This document shows, piece by piece, positions 1 to 8,500 of a DNA stretch of 29,548 nucleotides. Every line of letters begins with the position of its first letter. Position 1 is the first letter of the stretch. Under the pieces are notes generated by a model, which worked only from the letters and a program-made list of their open reading frames with translations, was not told the DNA's origin and made no database searches. Source of the DNA: Actinomycetes bacterium (GTDB lineage Bacteria; Actinomycetota; Acidimicrobiia; Acidimicrobiales; UBA8190); assembly GCA_021798135.1 (NCBI GenBank), contig JAJZYI010000004.1, positions 1 to 29,548 of the forward strand. Reading direction: 5' to 3'. The position numbers were made by a program, and so were the translations under genes.

Positions 1-5
1 CCGGC

Positions 6-119
6 GCACCCGCACCCGCACCCGCACCCGCACCCGCACCCGCACCCACACCCGCACCCGCACCCGCACCCGCACCCGCACCCGCACCCGCACCCGCACC
101 CGCACCCGCACCCGCACCC
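6..119 (+). repeat. (GCACCC)19 hexanucleotide repeat
   Basis: Nineteen consecutive copies of GCACCC run from near the left window edge to the base before the etfA ATG. One copy (48-53) is ACACCC. In the etfA frame the array reads Ala-Pro repeated (one Thr-Pro) with no stop, so etfA is open through the window edge. There is no Shine-Dalgarno sequence inside it. It could be an Ala-Pro linker, the tail of an upstream gene in another frame, or untranslated spacer. Confidence 0.95.
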
Positions 120-1196
120 ATGGTGGCCGTCATCCCGGTCCAGGGAGCGACGCTGCCTGCCGGCGCCGACGAGGTCGTGGCGGAGGCGGGCGGCAGCGCC
201 ATCGTGATCGGCGACGGCGCCGCGGACGCCGCTGCCGCCCTGCGCTGCGGACGGCACGTCGAGGCGTGGGAGGCCGGCACGTTCGCGCCGGGCAGGTGGG
301 CCGCCACGCTCGCCCCGGCCCTGCACGACCGCCTGGTGGTGGTGCTCCCGGCGTCGCCCGACGGCCGCGACCTCGCCCCGCGACTGGCGGCCGCCATGCG
401 CCGCCCGCTCGTCACCGGTGCCGTCCGCGTCGACCTGTCGGGCGCCGTCGCCGCCACCCACGGCGGGCTGGTGCACGAGCGCTACGTCGCCCGCGGCCCG
501 TTCGTGGCCACGCTGGCTCCGGGCAGCCGGGGGGTCGCCGCCGCCGACGTCCCTGCGGACCACCACGTGGTGGGCGCGGCGTTCGACGCACCGGCACCGG
601 CTGCGGCGGTGCCCGACGCCGAGGTGCTGGCGGTGAGCCCGCCCGACCCCGCAGCCATGGACCTGGCGGAGGCGCCGCGGATCCTCGCCGGCGGTGCCGG
701 GCTGGGCGGTTCCGAGGAGTTCGCGCTGCTCGCCCGCGTCGCCGACGCGCTCGGCGCGTCCGTGGGCGGCACCCGGGTGGTGACCGACGGCGGCCTGCTG
801 CCCCACAGCCGCCAGATCGGCACCACGGGCGTGACCGTGCGACCCCGGCTCTACATGGCCTTCGGGATCAGCGGCGCCGTGCAGCACACCGGCGGGCTGC
901 ACGAGCCCGGTCACGTGGTGTCGGTGAACGTCGACGCCAGCTGCCCCATGATGGCCATGGCGGATCTAGCCATCGTCGCCGACGCGCCGGCGGTCCTCCG
1001 GGCGCTCGCCGACCTCGTCGGCACGCCACCGCACGGCGCCGGCACCGGCGACCCGGCCCACGGCAAGGGCACCGGCGACCCGGGCAGCGCCGGCACCGGC
1101 GACCCGGCCCGCGGCACGAGCACCGGCGAACGGCCTCGGGGCTCCGGCCCCACCGGCAGCCCGAGCCCCGAGCCCGCAGGCGGGAGGGACCGGTGA
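120..1196 (+). CDS. etfA: Electron transfer flavoprotein alpha subunit, mycofactocin-associated type
   Basis: FAD-binding large subunit of an electron transfer flavoprotein, a soluble carrier between dehydrogenases and a membrane quinone oxidoreductase. The C-terminal FAD domain is clear: RILAGGAGLGG opens it, followed by the family motifs RPRLYMAFGISGAVQH and a VNVDASCPMMAMADLAIV segment near residues 240-290. The N-terminal half resembles the ETF fold but is diverged. The last 50 or so residues are low complexity, built on GTGDP repeats, and lie beyond the usual domain end. The ATG at 120 directly follows an Ala-Pro-coding hexamer repeat that stays open to the window edge and has no ribosome site, so the true start may be further left. 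The stop overlaps the GTG of fixC. Its place in an operon with mftE and a mycofactocin-coupled SDR suggests the mycofactocin-associated ETF subgroup. Confidence 0.88.
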   Translation: MVAVIPVQGATLPAGADEVVAEAGGSAIVIGDGAADAAAALRCGRHVEAWEAGTFAPGRWAATLAPALHDRLVVVLPASPDGRDLAPRLAAAMRRPLVTGAVRVDLSGAVAATHGGLVHERYVARGPFVATLAPGSRGVAAADVPADHHVVGAAFDAPAPAAAVPDAEVLAVSPPDPAAMDLAEAPRILAGGAGLGGSEEFALLARVADALGASVGGTRVVTDGGLLPHSRQIGTTGVTVRPRLYMAFGISGAVQHTGGLHEPGHVVSVNVDASCPMMAMADLAIVADAPAVLRALADLVGTPPHGAGTGDPAHGKGTGDPGSAGTGDPARGTSTGERPRGSGPTGSPSPEPAGGRDR

Positions 1197-2548
1197 GCGC
1201 GCCCGGTTCGCTCACGGCCAGCGACAACGCGGCCAGCAGCGACGCAGCCCGCTTCGACGCGGTCGTCGTCGGCGCCGGACCGGCCGGGTCCGCGGCCGCG
1301 CTCGTCCTCGCCCGCCGCGGCCACCGCGTCTGCCTGCTCGAGCGCGGCCCGTACCCGGGCAGCAAGAACATGTACGGCGGCGTGGTCTACCCGCGCATCC
1401 TCGACGAGCTGCTGCCGGGCTGGTGGGAGGAGGCCCCCGTCCAGCGCTGGGTCACCCGGCGGGCCACCATGATGCTCACGGCCGACCAGGCACTGACCGT
1501 CGACTTCCGGTCCGAGGCCTGGGGCCAGCCGCCCTACAACGGCGCCACCGCCCTGCGTCCCGACTTCGACGCGTGGCTGGCGGCCAAGGCCGTCGACGCT
1601 GGCGCCCTCCTGGTGACGTCGACCACGGCGACCGGGTTGCTGCGCGACGGGCCCGGCGGCACCGTCGGCGGCGTCACCACCGACCGGCCGGGCGGCGACC
1701 TGCGGGCCCGCGTCGTCGTCGCCTGCGACGGCGTCAACTCGTTCCTGGCCAAGGAGGCCGGGCTCTACGGCAAGCCGGACCCGGCCAACTACACCCTCGG
1801 GGCCAAGGAGGTCCTGGCCCTGCCGGCCGCGACGATCGAGGACCGCTTCGCGCTGGGACCGGGGCAGGGAGCCGACTTCGAGATCATCGGCTGCACCGGC
1901 GACATCGCCGGCGGCGGCTTCCTCTACACGAACCGCGACTCGCTGGCCGTCGGCGTGGTGCTGCACCTCCCGGCCCTCGCCGCCGCCGGCGTCCGCCCGG
2001 AGCAGCTCATCGCCGGCCTGAAGGCGCATCCCGCGGTGGCCCCGCTGGTGGCCGGGGGCGAGCTGGTCGAGTACTCGGCGCACCTCATCCCCGAGGGCGG
2101 CTACGACATGATGCCGACGCTGACGGGACCCGGCATGCTCGTCGCCGGCGACGCCGCCGCGATGTGCCTGGCCGCGGGGATCTGGCTGGAGGGCGTGAAC
2201 TTCGCCATCGGGTCGGGCATGGCCGCCGGCGAGTCAGCGGCCGAGGCGCTGGAGCGCGGCGACGTGTCCGAGGGGGGCCTGTCCGGCTACGAGCGCCGCC
2301 TGCGCGACGGGTTCGTGCTCCAGGACCACCGGCGGCTCCGCCACGCGCCGCACCTCCTGCTGTCGGACCGCGTGCAGCGTCGCTACCCCCAGCTCGCCTG
2401 CGACATCGTGGAGGACCTGTTCACCGTGACCAACCCCGAGCCCAAGCCCGGCATCGGCAGGCTCGTGCGCCGGCGGGTGGCGTCGTCCGGCGTGCGCCTG
2501 CGCCACCTGGCCGCCGACTCCTGGCGAGCGCTGCGGACGTTCGGATGA
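1193..2548 (+). CDS. fixC: FAD-dependent ETF:quinone oxidoreductase (FixC family)
   Basis: A 451-residue flavoprotein that would take electrons from reduced ETF and deliver them to the menaquinone pool at the membrane. The dinucleotide-binding motif GAGPAG is at residues 27-32, after a short polar N-terminal tail. YPGSKNMYGGVVYP follows, characteristic of the FixC/geranylgeranyl-reductase-like group. The second FAD motif, GPGMLVAGDAAAMCLA, lies near residues 310-325. The GTG start at 1193 overlaps the etfA stop (GTGA) and is preceded by GGGAGGG at 1182-1188. The stop overlaps the fixX ATG (ATGA). Length fits FixC. Bacterial FixC works with FixX, which is the next gene, so these two can be read as one enzyme. 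Whether this set bifurcates electrons, as in FixABCX, or only feeds quinone cannot be told from sequence by eye. Confidence 0.87.
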   Translation: MSAPGSLTASDNAASSDAARFDAVVVGAGPAGSAAALVLARRGHRVCLLERGPYPGSKNMYGGVVYPRILDELLPGWWEEAPVQRWVTRRATMMLTADQALTVDFRSEAWGQPPYNGATALRPDFDAWLAAKAVDAGALLVTSTTATGLLRDGPGGTVGGVTTDRPGGDLRARVVVACDGVNSFLAKEAGLYGKPDPANYTLGAKEVLALPAATIEDRFALGPGQGADFEIIGCTGDIAGGGFLYTNRDSLAVGVVLHLPALAAAGVRPEQLIAGLKAHPAVAPLVAGGELVEYSAHLIPEGGYDMMPTLTGPGMLVAGDAAAMCLAAGIWLEGVNFAIGSGMAAGESAAEALERGDVSEGGLSGYERRLRDGFVLQDHRRLRHAPHLLLSDRVQRRYPQLACDIVEDLFTVTNPEPKPGIGRLVRRRVASSGVRLRHLAADSWRALRTFG

Positions 2549-2847
2549 TCCCCGCCAGCGCCCCCGTCCCGGTGTCCTTCGAGGACCGCATGGCGACGGT
2601 CGACTTCCGGGTCGCCGCCGACGCCCACATCACGGTGGACGGCGACGCCTGCCGCGGCTGCAGCACCCGTGCGTGCGTCACCGCCTGCCCGGCCAACCTG
2701 TTCGTCCCGATGGCGGACGGCGGCATCCTCTTCAACTACGAGCAGTGCTTCGAGTGCGGCACCTGCTACCTGGTGTGCGACACCGCCGGCGCCATCACGT
2801 GGCGCTACCCGGAGGGGGGCCACGGCGTGGCCTTCCGGCGGTCGTGA
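2545..2847 (+). CDS. fixX: Ferredoxin-like protein, FixX family
   Basis: A 100-residue iron-sulfur protein, partner of FixC. Eight cysteines form two groups: C36, C39, C44, C48 followed by Pro, and C68, C71, C74, C78. This spacing suits ferredoxin-type [4Fe-4S] binding. The segment NLFVPMADGGILFNYEQCFECGTC resembles the FixX family pattern in which a sheet links the two groups. The N-terminus is hydrophilic with no signal peptide, so the protein is cytoplasmic. The ATG at 2545 sits in an ATGA overlap with the fixC stop, and the stop at 2845-2847 overlaps the GTG of etfB, so translation of the four redox genes is probably coupled. How many clusters the protein really holds is uncertain. Confidence 0.88.
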   Translation: MIPASAPVPVSFEDRMATVDFRVAADAHITVDGDACRGCSTRACVTACPANLFVPMADGGILFNYEQCFECGTCYLVCDTAGAITWRYPEGGHGVAFRRS

Positions 2848-3728
2848 CCGTGCCCGCGGCGCCGGGGCCGGCGCCGGCTGCCGCGCCCGGGCCGGTCCTC
2901 GCCTGCCGCCAGTGGGCGGACCGGCGTGCCGACGTCGACCCGCTCACGGGCACCGTCACCAGCGACCCGCGCAGCGCGGCGGCGTCGCCCGCCGACGACG
3001 CCGCGCTCGAGTGCGCCCTCCGGATGGCGACGGCGTGGGGCACCCACGTGGTGGCGGTGACCGTCGGGCCGCCAGGGAGCGAGGCCGTGCTGCGCGAGGC
3101 GCTGGCCGCGGGCGCCGAGCGGGCCGTGCGGGTCGACGCCCCGGAACCGGGCGACGCCGCATCGGTCGCCGCCGCCATCGCCGGCGTCGCCGGCATGGTC
3201 GGGGCGCGCGCGGTGCTGTGCGGGGACATGGGCTGGGGCCGGGGATCGGGAGCGGTGCCGGCCCTCGTCGCTGCCGTGCTCGACGCCCGCCAGGCCCTGG
3301 GGCTCGTCGACCTGGCCACCGATCCAGAGCAGCCGGGCGTCGTCACGGGATGGCGGCGGCTCGACGGCGGCCGGCGCCAGCACCTGCGCGCCGCTGCGCC
3401 GTTCGTGGCGTCGGTCGAGGGCGGCGTCGCGCTCCTCCGCCGGGCGCCTCTCGCCGGCGTCCTCGGCGCCGGCCAGGCCACGATCGAGGTCGTCGCCCCC
3501 GCGGGCACGTGCCCGGTCCCGTCGTGGACGCCGTCGTCGACCGGCCCAGGCCGCCCGCGCACCCACGTCGTGGACGGCCCCGACCCGGACGATCCCGTCC
3601 GCCGGCGCGTCGAGCTGCTCACCGGCCTCACCGCCGAGCGGCCGGCCCGCCGGGTGGTGCGGGCCGAGCCCGTCGACGCAGCGCACCAGCTGATCGCCGC
3701 CCTGGCGGACTGGGGCGAGTGGTCGTGA
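2844..3728 (+). CDS. etfB: Electron transfer flavoprotein beta subunit, mycofactocin-associated type
   Basis: The AMP-binding small subunit that pairs with EtfA, 294 residues from GTG 2844. A second GTG at 2850 is two codons inside. The first 20 residues are Ala/Pro-rich; the family core begins at VLACRQWADRRADVDPLTGTV, which corresponds to the KxVPD...R.D...G segment of EtfB. An ECALRMA segment follows, then VVAVTVGPPGSEAVLREALAAGAERAVRV, the classical EtfB motif in which the ordered copy number and helix are kept. The C-terminal RPARRVVRAEPVDAAHQLIAAL is also family-like. The typical AMP-loop motif is weak, as expected for the diverged mycofactocin-associated subgroup. It sits between fixX and mftE with 4-nt overlaps on both sides. 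In this operon the alpha and beta subunits are separated by fixC-fixX. Confidence 0.85.
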   Translation: MTVPAAPGPAPAAAPGPVLACRQWADRRADVDPLTGTVTSDPRSAAASPADDAALECALRMATAWGTHVVAVTVGPPGSEAVLREALAAGAERAVRVDAPEPGDAASVAAAIAGVAGMVGARAVLCGDMGWGRGSGAVPALVAAVLDARQALGLVDLATDPEQPGVVTGWRRLDGGRRQHLRAAAPFVASVEGGVALLRRAPLAGVLGAGQATIEVVAPAGTCPVPSWTPSSTGPGRPRTHVVDGPDPDDPVRRRVELLTGLTAERPARRVVRAEPVDAAHQLIAALADWGEWS

Positions 3729-4486
3729 GCGGGCGGGCCCTGGCCGACGTGCCGTGGCCCGCGGTGGCAGGGAGCTGCGCCCGGACCATCCTGGCCGTCC
3801 CGCTCGGGTCCACCGAGCAGCACGGCCACCACCTGCCCAACGGCACGGACACGGTCGTGGCCGACGCGCTGGCAGCCGGTCTGGCCCGCCGCCGGCCCGA
3901 CGTGGCGGTCGCACCCCCCCTCCCCTACGGGGCCAGCGGCGAGCACGCCGGCTTCCCCGGGACCCTGTCCGTGGGCACGGCGGCGACAGCCGCCGTCCTG
4001 GTGGAGCTCGTCCGCTCCGCCGACGCCTTCCGCGGCGTGGTGCTCGTGAACGGCCACGGCGGCAACGCCGACGCCGTCGCCGCCGCCTGCGAGCGGTGCC
4101 GGGCCGAGGGCCGCCAGGTGCTCGCGTGGTCGCCGGCCGCCGCCGTGACCGCTGCGGCCGCCGGTGCCGGCCGGCAGCCCGACGCGCACGCCGGCTGGGT
4201 CGAGACCTCCATGATGCTGGCGATCGCGCCCTCGCTCGTCCGGACGGCCGACGCGGTGGCCGGCGCGACGGCGCCGCTGCGCGACCTGCTGCCCGAGCTG
4301 CGGTCGCGAGGGGTCTCCGGCGTGAGCGCCAGCGGCGTGCTGGGCGACCCTGCCGGCGCCACGGCCGACGCGGGCCGGGCCCTGGTCGACGCGTGCGTCG
4401 ACGACCTGGCGGCCGCCGTGCGGGCCCGCTTCGGCACCCCGGACGCCGTCCGCGCGACCTGGGAGCGAGGCGCGACCCGTGGGTGA
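3725..4486 (+). CDS. mftE: Mycofactocin precursor peptidase MftE (creatininase family)
   Basis: A metal-dependent amidohydrolase-like peptidase of 253 residues. In mycofactocin maturation MftE cuts the modified C-terminal Val-Tyr dipeptide product from the MftA precursor after MftC has crosslinked it. Creatininase-family metal ligands are all visible: E31 and H33 in PLGSTEQHGHHLP, D42 in NGTD, H111 in VNGHGGN and E160 in HAGWVETS. The GEHAGFPGTLS motif at 72-82 is also typical. The GTG start at 3725 overlaps the etfB stop (GTGA). The gene ends inside the following SDR gene, overlapping by 8 nt. Creatininase relatives acting on creatinine share these ligands, but the mycofactocin-coupled SDR next door and mftF about 5 kb downstream make MftE the best reading. 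Confidence 0.88.
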   Translation: MSGRALADVPWPAVAGSCARTILAVPLGSTEQHGHHLPNGTDTVVADALAAGLARRRPDVAVAPPLPYGASGEHAGFPGTLSVGTAATAAVLVELVRSADAFRGVVLVNGHGGNADAVAAACERCRAEGRQVLAWSPAAAVTAAAAGAGRQPDAHAGWVETSMMLAIAPSLVRTADAVAGATAPLRDLLPELRSRGVSGVSASGVLGDPAGATADAGRALVDACVDDLAAAVRARFGTPDAVRATWERGATRG

Positions 4487-5390
4487 GGACGCGCACCGCG
4501 CTCGCGGCGGCAGCGCGCCGGTCGCCCTGGTCACCGGGGCCGGACGCGGGATCGGCGCCGCCGTCGCCCGCCGCCTGGCGGCCGGCGGGTGGCGGGTCGC
4601 CGCGCTCGACGCGTGCGCCGACGACCCGGCCCTCGCCTACGCGCTGGCGACGGCCGCCGACCTCGACACCGTGGTGGCGGCATGTGCCGACGCGTTCGAG
4701 GCCAGCGCGGCCGGCCACAGCGCGGCCGGCCACAGTGCGACCGGCCACAGCGTGGCCGTCACCACCGGGTCCGGCGACGGGCGTCCCGGCGCCATCGGCT
4801 TGCGGGCCGACGTCCGCGACCAGGACGCGCTCGACGCCGCCGTCGCTCAGGCCGCGGCACGGCTCGGCGGGGTCGACGCGGTGGTGGCCGCCGCGGGTGC
4901 GGTCGCCGGCGGCGAGGAGTCGTGGCAGACGCCGGACCGCACCTGGGAGACGATGCTGGGGGTCAACCTGACCGGCGTGTGGCGGACCGCCCGCGCAGCG
5001 GTGCCCGCCCTGCTGGAGCGGCCGGTGCCCCGGCACGGGCGCTTCGTCGCCATCGCGTCCGCAGGGAGCACGGTCGGGCTGGCCCGGCTGGCCGCGTACA
5101 GCGCAGCCAAGCACGGCGTGGTCGGCCTCGTGCGCAGCCTGGCCGCCGAGCTCGCGGGGACCGGGGTGACGGCCAACGCCGTGGCGCCGGGCACCACGGA
5201 CACGGCCATGGGCCGGGCCAGCGCCGCGATCTACGGTCTCCGGGCCGAGGACCTCGCCACGCACCACCTCGACCAGCGGCTGCTGCAGCCCGACGAGGTC
5301 GCCGCGCTCGTCTGCTGGCTGTGCGGTCCGGCATCGAGCGGCGTCACCGGCGCGCTGCTCCCGGTCGACGCCGGCATGACCGCTCACTGA
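4479..5390 (+). CDS. Mycofactocin-coupled SDR family oxidoreductase
   Basis: A short-chain dehydrogenase of 303 residues. The nucleotide motif TGAGRGIG is at 19-26 and the catalytic set is S194, Y207 and K211 (AAYSAAKHG). An acidic D44 after the second strand suggests NAD(H). After that strand comes the segment DACADDPALAYALATAADLDTVV, the insertion that marks the mycofactocin-coupled SDR group, in which NAD is held tightly and the peptide-derived cofactor accepts the hydride. An extra Ala-Gly-His-Ser repeat (residues 77-91, encoded by three 15-bp copies at 4707-4751) enlarges a surface loop. The GTG at 4479 overlaps mftE by 8 nt; no later start keeps the glycine-rich motif well placed. The substrate, probably an alcohol, cannot be named. 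Confidence 0.88.
   Translation: MGEDAHRARGGSAPVALVTGAGRGIGAAVARRLAAGGWRVAALDACADDPALAYALATAADLDTVVAACADAFEASAAGHSAAGHSATGHSVAVTTGSGDGRPGAIGLRADVRDQDALDAAVAQAAARLGGVDAVVAAAGAVAGGEESWQTPDRTWETMLGVNLTGVWRTARAAVPALLERPVPRHGRFVAIASAGSTVGLARLAAYSAAKHGVVGLVRSLAAELAGTGVTANAVAPGTTDTAMGRASAAIYGLRAEDLATHHLDQRLLQPDEVAALVCWLCGPASSGVTGALLPVDAGMTAH
4707..4751 (+). repeat. 3 x 15-bp in-frame repeat within the SDR gene
   Basis: Three tandem copies of GCGGCCGGCCACAGC; the third has one change near its start (GCGA for GCGG) and the second ends in T. They encode Ala-Ala/Thr-Gly-His-Ser units in the loop after the mycofactocin-specific insertion. The period is a multiple of three, so copy changes keep the frame. 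Confidence 0.95.
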
Positions 5391-5428
5391 GGCCAGCCGG
5401 CGCCCGCCGCCGCCGGCACCTGCCGGTG

Positions 5429-5451
5429 AGGTGCCCGCCGGTGGGGCACCT
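5429..5451. terminator. Hairpin between convergent SDR and SpoIIE genes
   Basis: An 8-bp perfect stem, AGGTGCCC (5429-5436) with GGGCACCT (5444-5451), closes a 7-nt loop. It lies in the 120-bp gap between two convergent stop codons, where a bidirectional terminator is expected. There is no T tract, as is common in GC-rich actinobacteria. Related GCCGG/GGCACC motifs around it could form alternative pairings. Confidence 0.45.
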
Positions 5452-5510
5452 GCCGGAGGCCGCCTCGGCAGCGACCGCGTGACCGGCGCTCGCCGGGGCG
5501 ACGCCGAGCG

Positions 5511-8500
5511 TCAGCCGCCCGCCCACGGGGTCGGCCTGCCGCCGGCGCACTGCGCGGCCACCTCGCCCAGGGCCCAGCGGCGGAACGCGACCACGTCCGC
5601 CGCCGCCGGCATAGCCAGCAGCAGCCCGTCGCCGCACCACCGGTCGATGTCGTCGAGCAGGGCCGCCAGCTCCAGCGCCATCGGCCCGGTGTCCACGGGC
5701 ACCGCCACGCGGACGTCGACCTCCCGGTGGCCGGCCGCCCGGGCCCGCTGCCACCGGGCCACCGCCGGGGCGAGCGCCGCCGTGACGGCCGGGCCCAGCC
5801 GGGCCAGGCGGTCGACGGGGCCGGCCAGCCGGGCGTCGACGGCGTGCCCCCGGTGCCCGGGCTCCCCCGCTCCCGGCGGGGAGGCCGGCCCGCCCGCGGC
5901 GCCGGCCGGCGGCCGGCCGGGGAGGGCCAGGCCCCCCACCAGCACCTGCAGCTCGCGCCACACCGCGGCGTAGTGGGAGGACGACCGGACCGCCGTGGCG
6001 ACCGGGGCCCCGAGGAGCGCGACGGGCGCTGCCGGCCGGCCGCCGCCACCGGCCACGGCGGGAGGCCACGGCGCCGCCGCGCCGCGGCGGGCAGACGCCG
6101 GCGAACCGCCGACCTCGAACCAGACCACCTTGCCGCCGCCCGCCACCTCCACGCCCCAGGCGTCGGCCAGGCGCCGGACCAGCACCAGCCCGCGCCCCGT
6201 GCTGGCGTCGGTGCCGAGTTCCTGCACGACGGGGAGCAGAGGGCTGCCGTCGGCGACCTCCACGTGGACGGTGCCGGCGTCGACGCGGGCCCCCACCGCC
6301 AGCTCGGTGCCCGCGTGGATGACGGCGTTGGCCACCAGCTCCCCCACCAGGATCTCGGCAGCGGCTCGGGCGTCCGGCGCCACCGACGGGTGGCCCTCGA
6401 GGAGCGACACCAGCCAGCGGCGGGCGGCCGGGCCGCTCGCCGCCACCGCCGGCAACCGCACGCCCGACGCCACCGGCCTGCCGCCGGCCCCCGCAGCTCG
6501 CCGGCTGCCAGCCCCCGCTGCCGGCGCACCGCTCGCCGCGACGACAGGCGCCACGGCACCGGCGCTCGCCGCGACGACAGGCGCCACGGCACCGGCGCTC
6601 GCCGGAGCGCTCGCGCCCGGCGTGCCGGCGGGAGCTGACGGCTCCCCGGCCGAAGGCGCGCGGGCGGCTGCCTCACCGGCTGCCGCCGCACGCCCGACAG
6701 GAAGGTCGAACGCCAGGAGCGCGTCGGGGGCTCCGACGGTGAGGACGACCACGTCGTCCGCGGTGTCGCGCGCCGCCAGGGCGTCCGCCAGGCAGGTGGC
6801 GGCGCGGCGCGGCCACGCTTCGAGCGACGTGCACCCGGCGGCGGCGACCAGCAGCCGGTCGATCCCGTCGGTGATCAGCTCCCCGCGTCGCTCGACGAGC
6901 CCGTCGGAGTAGAGCACCAGGACGTCGTCGCGCCCGAGCAGGACGGTGGTCTCCGCCGCCGCCAGGCCGCCCCCGGTCGCCGCTGGGGCGCTCGCCGACG
7001 TGGCCGCCTGGCCGGGGACCCACGCCGCGGGCCCGGCGTCGGGGAGCGCCGTGCCCAGCATCCGCTGGCGCCCGCCGTCGACCACCTGCAGGCGCCCGGG
7101 ACCGACGACCAGCGCCGGCGGGTGGCCGGCCGAGGCCAGGCACACCCGCCCGCTCCCGGGCTCCACCACCGCGACCACCGCACTGACGAGCCGGGTGTCG
7201 CCGAAGGTCGCCAGCAGCCGGTCGAGCTGGCGCAGGACCCGACCCGGCCGGGGATCGGCGACCCCGTAGGCGCGCGCCGCGCTGCGGACCTGGCTCATCA
7301 GCGCGGCGGCCGCGGGGCCCTTGCCCATCACGTCGCCCACGCTGACCAGCACGCGTCCGTCGTCGAGCGCGACGGCGTCGAACCAGTCGCCGCCGACCTC
7401 CGTGCCGGCGGTGCCGGCCCGGTAGACGGCGTCGAGCACCACGCCCGGCACATCCGGCAGCTCCTGGGGGAGCACGGCGCGCTGCAGGAGCGTGGCCAGG
7501 CCGCGCTCGTGCTGGAAGCGCGATGCGTTGTAGAGCGCGGTGCTGGCCCGAGCAGCGATCTCGGTGGCGAGCGACAGGTCGTCGCCTTCGAGGGCACCGG
7601 TGTCGATGCCGCACAGGAAGACCATCACGCCGATGCGCTCGGCACCGGCGATGAGCGGCAGGGACACCACGTCGAGCGGCGCTGCACCGGCACCCCGGCC
7701 GGACTGCGGATCGTCCGCCGCGCCCGGCGCGCCCCCCGGCCGGATCTCGGACACCGCCCGCCGCCCCTCGGCGAGCGCCCGGGAGGCCGGCCCGTCGCCC
7801 CCCGGCCCGGTGTCGCGTGCCACCACGTCCCTGAGCAGGTCGGCGGAGCCCGGCGTGCGGCCCGCCAGCGCCTCGCAGCGCAGGCCGGGCCCGTCGGGGA
7901 CGAGCACGGCGCAGGCGTCCGCCATCGCCCCCACCACGAGGTCGACGAGCCGCGCCATGGCAGCCGACGGCTCGAGCGACGAGGCCACCAGGCGGCTCAC
8001 GTCCCCGACGAACGAGAGCCGCCGGCGCGCCCGGCGCTCCTCCTCGGCCAGCCGGGCCCGCTCGATCGCCTGGGCGCACTGGCCTGCCGCCGCCTGGAGG
8101 AAGCCGCGCTCCTCGTCGGCGAACCGACGCCGGACCGACCACGACGCCGACAGGAACCCGACCGGCCGGGCCGAGACGACCAGCGGCAGCACGCACACGG
8201 CCTGCAGCCGTCCGTCCAGCACGTCGGCCGCCACGTCCGGCCACGAGCGGGCCAGGGCGTCGGCCGAACCCGCGAACACGGGCTCGCCCGTGCGCACCAC
8301 GGCGAACCCGGGCATGTCGGGGGCGACCGGCTCGCGCGGCCAACGCTGCCCGGCGTCCGTCCGGTAGCCGACGGCCCGCAGGAACCTCAGGACCGGGCCG
8401 CCTTCGGCCTCGCCCGCCGTGACGCCGAGGAGGGCGGCGTCGGCGCCGACCTCGGCACGCAACGACGCGAAGGTCGCCTCGGCGACCTCCGCCACGGTGC

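Noticed and set aside
2805..5387. An 860-codon minus-strand open frame
   Set aside because: It is the shadow of etfB, mftE and the SDR, whose motifs and start/stop overlaps are all on the plus strand.
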